From: Chlorobiota bacterium
GTDB taxonomy: Bacteria > Bacteroidota > Ignavibacteria > OLB7
Direction of reading: 5' to 3'
Length of the DNA stretch: 64,000 nucleotides
Assembly: GCA_016788565.1 (NCBI GenBank)
Contig: JAEUSP010000136.1
Span: 103,463-167,462, forward strand
Positions 58,145-64,000 of the stretch are shown in pieces. The stretch's first letter is position 1. Every line of letters begins with the position of its first letter. The position numbers and the translations under genes were made by a program. The notes beneath the pieces were generated by a model that did not search any database, was not told where the DNA came from, and was given only the letters and a program-made list of their open reading frames with translations.

Positions 58145-58552
58145 TCATTCCGGTTCCGATAGCAAGTTCATCAGCTCGGGCGTGATGAACTGAAGCTCGT
58201 AATGATGTGCGGCCCCCATTCTGTCTAACACAGAACTCCCCTCTTTTGTCAGCTTCACGAACACATTCCGCCGGTCCTCTTTCCCCTGCTCGCGGACAAC
58301 GTATCCATGGTGCGCCAAGCGATTTACCAGCCCCACCGTGCTGTGGTGCTTAATCTGCAGTAGCTCGGCAAGGTCCCCGATAGTGCATGGCATCCGATCG
58401 GGCGCGCCCCGTAGCGCAAGAAGTGCCTGATGATGTTGCGGCGTCAAGCCCAAGTCCATTGCTACGTTCTCGCTGGCACGCAGCAATTTCCGCAATGCAT
58501 AATGGAACGCCGCCAGTGTCTGGAACTGATCATTCGACAGACGTTTGGCCAT
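58145..58552 (-). CDS. MarR-family transcriptional regulator
   Basis: A 135-residue winged-helix repressor or activator. The recognition region is typical: LGLTPQHHQALLALRGAPDRMPCTIGDLAELLQIKHHSTVGLVNRLAHHGYV, with the wing REQGKEDRRNVFVKLTKEG. Short N- and C-terminal helices should form the dimer. The ATG at 58552 has a strong ribosome site, GAGGAGG (58569-58563), ten bases upstream, unlike most genes here. CAAAACATT repeats lie upstream. The secreted propeller gene follows on the same strand. Confidence 0.92.
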   Translation of the reverse strand: MAKRLSNDQFQTLAAFHYALRKLLRASENVAMDLGLTPQHHQALLALRGAPDRMPCTIGDLAELLQIKHHSTVGLVNRLAHHGYVVREQGKEDRRNVFVKLTKEGSSVLDRMGAAHHYELQFITPELMNLLSEPE

Positions 58553-58598
58553 AGTAGGTTTTCCTCCTCAGTATTGGTTGAATGGCCGCCGAATATAA

Positions 58599-58630
58599 CA
58601 AAACATTAATGCGAGGCATACCAAAACATT
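58599..58630 (-). promoter_or_regulatory. CAAAACATT direct repeats upstream of marR
   Basis: CAAAACATT occurs at 58599-58607 and 58622-58630, 23 bp apart, about 50-80 nt before the MarR start. It is a candidate autoregulatory operator. Neither copy matches the TAnnTTTG box when read on the minus strand. Confidence 0.3.
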
Positions 58631-58659
58631 GGGCGGTAGCAGAAAGAAAATGCAGTAGC

Positions 58660-58701
58660 CGAAAAAAACAGGCCAGAGGTTTCTGTTACCTCTGGCCTGT
58701 T
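58660..58701 (-). terminator. Strong intrinsic terminator of the pyrB-carB unit
   Basis: Read on the minus strand, a perfect 14-bp stem AACAGGCCAGAGGT/ACCTCTGGCCTGTT with a 7-nt loop is followed by TTTTTTT. It lies 43 nt past the carB stop. Confidence 0.92.
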
Positions 58702-58743
58702 CAATACGCTAACGTGGCGTGTGCAACACAATTGCCGTGAGGG

Positions 58744-61700
58744 CTACGGGCGATACCACTCCTGCAATGGCCGCACTTGCAGCCCCGACTCGTCAAGCGA
58801 ACGAAGCCCGCTGAGCGCGGCGGCGGCGGCGCTGGCGGTGGTGATGAACGGGACTTTGTACTCCATCGAAACAGCCCCCATCGTTTTTTCATCCTCGCGT
58901 GCTATCTCGCCGGAAGGGGTGTTAATCACCAAACGGACTTCGCCATTGCGGATGTAATCCAATGCGTTCGGCTGCCCCTCCACAATCTTCAAAATTTTTG
59001 TGTTGGGGATTCCTTCTTCGGTCAGGAATCGGCTGGTTCCGTCGGTGGCCAAGATGGTGAAGCCAAGTTCGGCAAAACCACGCAAGGTTTCGGCAACGCG
59101 CGGGCGTTTGTCGTTATCGGAAAGGGTGGCGAAAATGGTTCCGGAACTGGGAAGCCGATTGCCGCTTGCGATTCGGGCTTTCACCACCGCAAGGCCGGTC
59201 ATCGAATCAATCCCCATCACCTCACCGGTTGAGCGCATCTCCGGCCCCAGGAACATGGAGGAACGGGGAAATTTGCTGAATGGGAAGACCGATTCCTTCA
59301 CCGAGACGTGATCCATTGCCATCGGCATATCGCGCAAGTTGAAGCTGGCAAGCGGTTCGCCAGCCATCACCCGTGCGGCAATTTTGGCGAACGGAATCCC
59401 AGTGGCTTTGCTGACAAACGGGATGGTTCGGCTTGCGCGCGGGTTCACTTCCAACACGTAGATAATCCCCCGCTGCATGGCAAATTGGATGTTCACCGGC
59501 CCAACCACATTCAGCCCCCGCGCCAGTTTGCGGGTGTAGGCAACCAGCGTCTCGAACTGCGCCCGCTCGATGTTGTACGGTGGCAGCACGCAGCTTGAAT
59601 CCCCGGAATGGACCCCGGCTTCTTCGATATGCTGCATGATGCCGCCAATCACCACATCGTTTCCGTCGGCCACGGCGTCCACATCAAACTCGAAGGCTTT
59701 TTCCAGGAAGTGATCAATCAGCACCGGGTGATCGGGTGAGACTTGCGCGGCAGTCTGCATGTACTCACGGATGCGCTCTGGACGGTAGCAAATCTCCATT
59801 GCTCGCCCCCCCAACACGTAGCTTGGGCGAACCAACACCGGATACCCAACGCGCTCGGCAATGGCAACCGCTTCCTCCTGGCTGGTGGCGGTTCCCCATG
59901 CTGGAACGGGGATGTTCAACTGGGTGATAAGCTCCCCAAACCGCTGGCGATCCTCAGCCAAATCAATTCCTTCCGATGATGTCCCCAGTATCCGCACACC
60001 GGCGTTTTCCAACTGCTTGGCCAGCTTCAGCGGGGTTTGCCCGCCAAAGGAGACGATCACCCCTTCCGGCTGCTCGTGTTCGATGATGTTCATCACATCC
60101 TCGAAGGTCAGCGGCTCGAAGTAGAGTTTATCGGTTACGTCATAATCGGTGCTGACGGTTTCCGGATTACAGTTAATCATGATGACTTCGTAGCCCTGCT
60201 CACGCAAGGCCATCACCGCATGCACGCAGCAGTAATCGAACTCAATCCCCTGCCCAATCCGGTTTGGCCCGCCACCCAGAATAATCACAGTGCGTCGGTC
60301 GGAGCGGATGGATTCGTTCTCCTCTTCGTAGGTGGAGTAGTGATACGGCGTGAAGGCTTGGAACTCGGCAGCGCAGGTGTCCACCGTTTTGAACACTGGC
60401 GCGATGCCAAGCGATTTCCGCAGGGCGCGGATTTCTAACTCGGTGCGGCCCCACAGCCAGGCAATTTGGCGGTCGCTGAAACCGAACTGTTTTGCTTGCC
60501 AGATCAACTCACGCAGCTCTTCGGTGCTTGCTTCGGCAGCGGATTCGGCAGCGGCTGGTTTGGCGGCATCGCGCAGTTGCTGCTCCATCTCCACAATCTG
60601 CGCCATCTGGTCAACGAACCAGGGATCGTAGGCGGCAATCTGGAAAATTTCTTGGATGGAAATATCCAATTTCAGCGCGTCGTAGATATCGAAGATAGAG
60701 GTGGAAGTCCGTTTGGCGAGCCGAATTTTTGTGTCGGTGCGGGCGGCTTCAAGTTCGGCTTCGGTCATCGTGGCGATGTTGTAGCGATCCTTCCCATCGG
60801 CCCCCAGCCCGTAGCGATCTTGCTCCAGCGAGCGAATCGCTTTCTGCAGAGCTTCTTTGAAGGTCCGCCCAAACGCCATTGCTTCGCCAACGGATTTCAT
60901 CTGCACGCCAAGCTGATCTTCCACCCCCTTGAATTTCGGGAAATCCCAGCGGGGAATTTTCACCACCACGTAGTCAATGGTTGGCTCGAAACTGGCGGGG
61001 GTTAATCGGGTGATGTCGTTGGGGATTTCATCCAGGGTGTAACCAATGGCCAGCTTGGCAGCAATTTTTGCGATTGGGAAACCGGTGGCTTTGGAGGCTA
61101 ACGCCGACGAACGGGAAACGCGCGGGTTCATCTCAATCACAATCAGGCGGCCATCGTCGGGGTTCTGGGCAAACTGCACGTTGGACCCGCCGGTCTCCAC
61201 GCCGATTTCCCGCATGATCTTGATTGCCGCATCACGCATCCGGTGGTACTCACGGTCGGTAAGCGTTTGGGCCGGTGCGCAGGTGATGGAGTCGCCGGTG
61301 TGAACCCCCATCGGGTCCACATTCTCGATGGAGCAGATGATGGTGACGTTATCTTTTTTGTCGCGCATCACCTCCAGCTCATACTCCTTCCAACCAATGA
61401 TTGACTCCTCGACCAGCACCCGATGAATGGGGGAAGCGTTCAGGCCGAACTCTAATTTTTGGCCGTACTCCTCCATGGTGTAGGCCACGCCGCCGCCGGT
61501 TCCGCCCAGGGTGAACGAGGGGCGGATGATTGCCGGGAAACCGATCTCCTTCACCACTTCCATCCCTTGCTCAAGGGTTTCCACAAAGCCACCGCGCGCC
61601 ATTTCCAGGCCGGCATTGTTCATTGCTTCCAGGAAGAGTTCGCGGTCTTCGGCTTTTTTGATTGCGTGCAGGTTTGCGCCAATCATCTCCACGCCGTAGC

Positions 61701-62028
61701 GTTCCAGCACCCCTTGTTCGGCGGCTTCCACGGCAACGTTCAGCGCGGTTTGGCCACCCATTGTTGGTAGCAGTGCATCGGGGCGTTCTTTGGCGATAAT
61801 TTTCTCCAGAAACTCAACCGTAATCGGCTCGACGTAGGTGGCATCGGCGATGTCGGGGTCGGTCATGATGGTTGCTGGGTTGGAGTTCAGCAGAATCACC
61901 CGCAGCCCTTCCTCGCGCAGGACGCGGCAGGCTTGGGTGCCGGAATAATCGAACTCGCAAGCCTGGCCAATAACAATCGGGCCGGAGCCAAGGATCAGAA
62001 CAGAGCGGATGTCGGTGCGTTTTGGCAT
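58744..62028 (-). CDS. carB: Carbamoyl-phosphate synthase large subunit
   Basis: A 1,094-residue enzyme that makes carbamoyl phosphate from bicarbonate, ammonia (from CarA) and two ATP, for pyrimidines and arginine. Two homologous ATP-grasp halves are seen, each with its opening ([27 protein letters not shown] and [25 protein letters not shown]), nucleotide-binding loops and [15 protein letters not shown]. The C-terminal MGS-like allosteric domain includes [20 protein letters not shown]. The length is near the family average. carA is not in the window. It is the last gene of the pyrB unit, 108 bp after the small acidic gene. Confidence 0.97.
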   Translation of the reverse strand: MPKRTDIRSVLILGSGPIVIGQACEFDYSGTQACRVLREEGLRVILLNSNPATIMTDPDIADATYVEPITVEFLEKIIAKERPDALLPTMGGQTALNVAVEAAEQGVLERYGVEMIGANLHAIKKAEDRELFLEAMNNAGLEMARGGFVETLEQGMEVVKEIGFPAIIRPSFTLGGTGGGVAYTMEEYGQKLEFGLNASPIHRVLVEESIIGWKEYELEVMRDKKDNVTIICSIENVDPMGVHTGDSITCAPAQTLTDREYHRMRDAAIKIMREIGVETGGSNVQFAQNPDDGRLIVIEMNPRVSRSSALASKATGFPIAKIAAKLAIGYTLDEIPNDITRLTPASFEPTIDYVVVKIPRWDFPKFKGVEDQLGVQMKSVGEAMAFGRTFKEALQKAIRSLEQDRYGLGADGKDRYNIATMTEAELEAARTDTKIRLAKRTSTSIFDIYDALKLDISIQEIFQIAAYDPWFVDQMAQIVEMEQQLRDAAKPAAAESAAEASTEELRELIWQAKQFGFSDRQIAWLWGRTELEIRALRKSLGIAPVFKTVDTCAAEFQAFTPYHYSTYEEENESIRSDRRTVIILGGGPNRIGQGIEFDYCCVHAVMALREQGYEVIMINCNPETVSTDYDVTDKLYFEPLTFEDVMNIIEHEQPEGVIVSFGGQTPLKLAKQLENAGVRILGTSSEGIDLAEDRQRFGELITQLNIPVPAWGTATSQEEAVAIAERVGYPVLVRPSYVLGGRAMEICYRPERIREYMQTAAQVSPDHPVLIDHFLEKAFEFDVDAVADGNDVVIGGIMQHIEEAGVHSGDSSCVLPPYNIERAQFETLVAYTRKLARGLNVVGPVNIQFAMQRGIIYVLEVNPRASRTIPFVSKATGIPFAKIAARVMAGEPLASFNLRDMPMAMDHVSVKESVFPFSKFPRSSMFLGPEMRSTGEVMGIDSMTGLAVVKARIASGNRLPSSGTIFATLSDNDKRPRVAETLRGFAELGFTILATDGTSRFLTEEGIPNTKILKIVEGQPNALDYIRNGEVRLVINTPSGEIAREDEKTMGAVSMEYKVPFITTASAAAAALSGLRSLDESGLQVRPLQEWYRP

Positions 62029-62136
62029 GGAAGCTGTTTATGAAAAAGGTGTCAAATGGCGTTGAAAGAAGGAATGCGATGCCACATCACGCGGCAGCAA
62101 CCCAAACGGAAACCGCAGCAAGCACTGGGTAGCCCC

Positions 62137-62550
62137 TTACTCTGCAAACCGCGAATCCAACGAAGCCGCCAGTTGGTTGGAGTGCTGCAACAGCAACGTC
62201 CGCACTGATTCGGCGACGGCAAAAACGCGGGAGATATTCATTTCTGATTCTTCATCCATCACCTCCAGAACACGGTTTTGGCGGAAGAAAACGTCCAGCT
62301 CTTCATCTTGTTCGGCAACGATTTCCACCACATCCTCCAGCTCCTGTTCGGCATCGGTTTCCACCATTGCCAGAACCAAGCAAGCGCGTGAGTAGTAGAG
62401 CATTGCGGCGCGGATCAATCGCCGGAATTCAAAAGCGGATTCGTCGTTGCTGGGTTCCAGATCAACGGCTTGTGCCCATTGTTCTTCGGCAATCCCGTGA
62501 TATTCGTCGGCAGTTTCTATGATGCGTTGTTTTAGGTCGGCTGTATTCAT
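62137..62550 (-). CDS. Small acidic helical protein in the pyrimidine operon
   Basis: A 137-residue protein beginning MNTADLKQRIIETADEY at the ATG at 62550; an alternative ATG at 62562 would overlap the end of pyrB by 8 nt. It is rich in Glu and mainly helical (FEFRRLIRAAMLYYSRACLVLAMVE, then an acidic stretch EQELEDVVEIVAEQDEELDVFF). The YYSRA-containing helix recalls HEPN-type four-helix proteins, but I do not claim the family. It starts 4 nt past the pyrB stop (tight coupling) and is followed by carB, so its product probably works with or is co-expressed with pyrimidine synthesis. Confidence 0.7.
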   Translation of the reverse strand: MNTADLKQRIIETADEYHGIAEEQWAQAVDLEPSNDESAFEFRRLIRAAMLYYSRACLVLAMVETDAEQELEDVVEIVAEQDEELDVFFRQNRVLEVMDEESEMNISRVFAVAESVRTLLLQHSNQLAASLDSRFAE

Positions 62551-62554
62551 TGTT

Positions 62555-63547
62555 CTATTCATCAATGCGTCCTGTTGAAGTCCCGTCGGCGGTGTCCGAT
62601 AGCAGCAATGCAAGCACTGCCATCCGAACGGCAACGCCATTTTCCACCTGTGGCAGCACCACCGATCTGGCTCCGTCGGCGGTTTCGCTGTCAAGCTCTA
62701 CGCCGCGATTTATTGGGCCGGGATGAAGGATCAGCAACGGCTTGTTCAGGTTGCGAAGCATGTAGTGGCGTAATCCAAACAACTTGGAGTACTCGGCCAC
62801 CGAAGGGAAGAGTGCGCGATCCTGGCGTTCGTGCTGCACACGCAACATGTTGAGCGCGTCGGAGAACTCAATCGCTTCGGCAAGGCGGTGAAAGACGTGA
62901 ACCCCAAGGTTGGCAATGCCGCGCGGTATCAGCGTTGGCGGCCCGCAGACGGCAACGTCAGCTCCTAATTTCTGCAAAGCGTAGATGTTGGAAAGCGCCA
63001 CGCGGCCATGCAAAATATCCCCCACAATCGTCACACGTTTTCCCTCGAATCCTGTGGAGTTGGGGATCGCAGGATTGTGCCAGCGTTCATGCAGAGTAAG
63101 GGTGTCCAGAAGGGCTTGCGTGGGGTGTTCGTGGCGGCCATCGCCGGCATTGATAAACGTAGAAGAGCAGTGGCGGCTTAGGAACCACGGAACCCCGGCA
63201 GCACTGTGCCGAATCACAATGGCATCAACGTGCATGGCTTCGATATTCAACACCGAATCCAACAACGTTTCCCCTTTTGCAAGGGAGCTTGATTGTGCGG
63301 AAAAATTCAGGACGGTGGCACCAAGCCGGCGCTCGGCAAGCTCGAAGCTGGAACGGGTGCGGGTGGAGTTTTCAGCGAACAGATTGACGACCGTGCGCCC
63401 GTGGAGTAAATTGATCTGTTTGCCAGGACGAAGGAGGCGATTACGGTAGTGGAGTGCCGTTTGAAAAATGGTGAGAAGATCGTCCCGGTTCAGATCGGAA
63501 ATACCGAGCAGATGCCGAACCGAAAGCCGATTGATGCCGCTGATCAT
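62555..63547 (-). CDS. pyrB: Aspartate carbamoyltransferase catalytic subunit
   Basis: A 330-residue enzyme that joins carbamoyl phosphate and aspartate, the committed step of pyrimidine synthesis. The carbamoyl-phosphate loop STRTR is at 61-65, Lys 91 lies in SSLAKGETLLD, and HEHPTQALLD is at 139-148 (NAGDGRHEHPTQ). The C-terminus has LILHPGPINRGVELDSE. I use the ATG at 63547 (MISGINRLSV), which places the predicted promoter about 60-90 bp upstream; the frame is open to 63598. No PyrI regulatory subunit is near. It leads the unit pyrB, small acidic gene, carB. Confidence 0.96.
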   Translation of the reverse strand: MISGINRLSVRHLLGISDLNRDDLLTIFQTALHYRNRLLRPGKQINLLHGRTVVNLFAENSTRTRSSFELAERRLGATVLNFSAQSSSLAKGETLLDSVLNIEAMHVDAIVIRHSAAGVPWFLSRHCSSTFINAGDGRHEHPTQALLDTLTLHERWHNPAIPNSTGFEGKRVTIVGDILHGRVALSNIYALQKLGADVAVCGPPTLIPRGIANLGVHVFHRLAEAIEFSDALNMLRVQHERQDRALFPSVAEYSKLFGLRHYMLRNLNKPLLILHPGPINRGVELDSETADGARSVVLPQVENGVAVRMAVLALLLSDTADGTSTGRIDE

Positions 63548-63608
63548 TCCGGCAGCAACAGGCGATGCAGAAGAGTATGACGAACCAGAAGTGAGCAATT
63601 TTTAAGCC

Positions 63609-63639
63609 CAAAATTACACCCGCCAACGTACCAAGCCAA
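63609..63639 (-). promoter_or_regulatory. Candidate Bacteroidota-type promoter of pyrB
   Basis: On the minus strand: TTG (63639-63637), a 20-nt spacer, then TAATTTTG (63616-63609), a full match to TAnnTTTG. It predicts a transcript start near 63602, with a leader of about 55 nt before the pyrB ATG. Confidence 0.55.
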
Positions 63640-63710
63640 GCAGACTTACGAGTCGTGAACATTTGAGAAGGATAGCAGGTGCGTTTTCTCAAATTCTACG
63701 CTGTAAACGG

Positions 63711-63749
63711 ACAAGCGGCCATTGAAGAATCTCTCCAATGGCCGCTTGT
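63711..63749 (-). terminator. Perfect 14-bp hairpin between genes
   Basis: ACAAGCGGCCATTG/CAATGGCCGCTTGT with an 11-nt loop. It lies 70 nt past the stop of the right-edge gene. It has no good T tract on the minus strand, so termination is inferred from position and stem strength. Confidence 0.65.
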
Positions 63750-63819
63750 GTATGTTGTCCTTGATTGCTGAGCGTGGCTTCTTCAGCCGCTGCTCAATCA
63801 ATCAGTTTCATCCGCGTGT

Positions 63820-64000
63820 TTACTTCTGGATCACCACCGTTTTCACAACGGCTGGCTGGCCCTTTACTTCTACCCGAACGGTGTAGCTGCCGCTTGGTAG
63901 CTCGCTGACTGGTAACGAGTATTCCGTTACTCCGTTGCTCAAGCTGCCGGCATACACTACGCTCACTTCCTTCCCGCTCACGTCGTACAAGGCGATCCGA
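63820..64000 (-). CDS. C-terminal sorting tail of a secreted protein, 5' part outside window
   Basis: The last 59 codons are open to the right edge and end in TAA at 63820-63822. They read RIALYDVSGKEVSVVYAGSL...YSLPVSELPSGSYTVRVEVKGQPAVVKTVVIQK, a clear Por/type IX C-terminal sorting domain (the hallmark lineage is YDVSGKEV...LPSGxYxVRV). Nothing can be said about the main domain, which lies outside. Confidence 0.85.
   Translation of the reverse strand, partial: RIALYDVSGKEVSVVYAGSLSNGVTEYSLPVSELPSGSYTVRVEVKGQPAVVKTVVIQK

Overview
The window comes from a GC-rich, Gram-negative bacterium of the Bacteroidota/Chlorobi/Kapabacteria-Ignavibacteria branch; I cannot name the species. The signs are a short group-1 sigma factor without region 1.1, several large secreted proteins ending in a Por/type IX-like C-terminal sorting tail (53980-57975, 27546-29720, 29922-32618, 34190-36004 and the partial gene at the right edge), TSP3/OmpA surface proteins, ADP-heptose (LPS) genes, TamB, and two candidate promoters matching the Bacteroidota pattern TTG-N20/21-TAnnTTTG. 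There are no rRNA or tRNA genes, no CRISPR array, no insertion sequence and no prophage.

Left part (1-5.3 kb): the 5' 893 codons of an SbcC-type nuclease ATPase on the minus strand, a PfkB sugar kinase, and two small membrane proteins. 5.6-16.5 kb is one giant secreted protein (about 3,632 residues) with an array of about ten modules of ~145 residues, a long beta-rich middle and an Ig-like/C-terminal part, closed by a clear hairpin terminator. 16.7-21.2 kb: a PD40 beta-propeller protein, an M3 peptidase and a Fic protein whose AT-rich upstream region carries repeated motifs. 21.3-23.4 kb: a TPP riboswitch and thiC. 23.5-29.7 kb: a TMEM175-like channel, a STAND-like ATPase, a GNAT acetyltransferase and a secreted sugar dehydrogenase.

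29.9-38.3 kb is a secretome block: a repeat beta-propeller protein, a VWA-OmpA lipoprotein, a GH18-CUB protein, a small beta-barrel and a tail-fibre-like secreted protein. 38.8-46.9 kb is an envelope block on the minus strand: rpoD, then rfaE1 and a PepSY membrane protein overlapping by 4 nt, rfaE2, then tamB. 47.3-53.9 kb: a small exported protein, tmk, a beta-barrel/TSP3 gene followed at once by a TSP3/OmpA gene, a lipoprotein and malate dehydrogenase. 54.0-58.6 kb: a secreted sortilin-type propeller protein with PKD and LamG modules, and a MarR regulator. 58.7-63.6 kb: pyrB, a small acidic protein and carB on the minus strand, started by a Bacteroidota-type promoter and ended by a strong terminator. 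The last 180 bases hold the end of another sorting-tail protein.

Between genes there are repeated short text-like sequences (CACAGAG/CGCAAAG, CTGACAACTGAC and CTTCGACAAGCTCAG types) that are not coding. The strongest candidates for something undescribed are the giant modular protein, the triple TTGYTGCAAGC motif array upstream of rpoD, the split barrel/OmpA pair, and the control region of the lone Fic gene.
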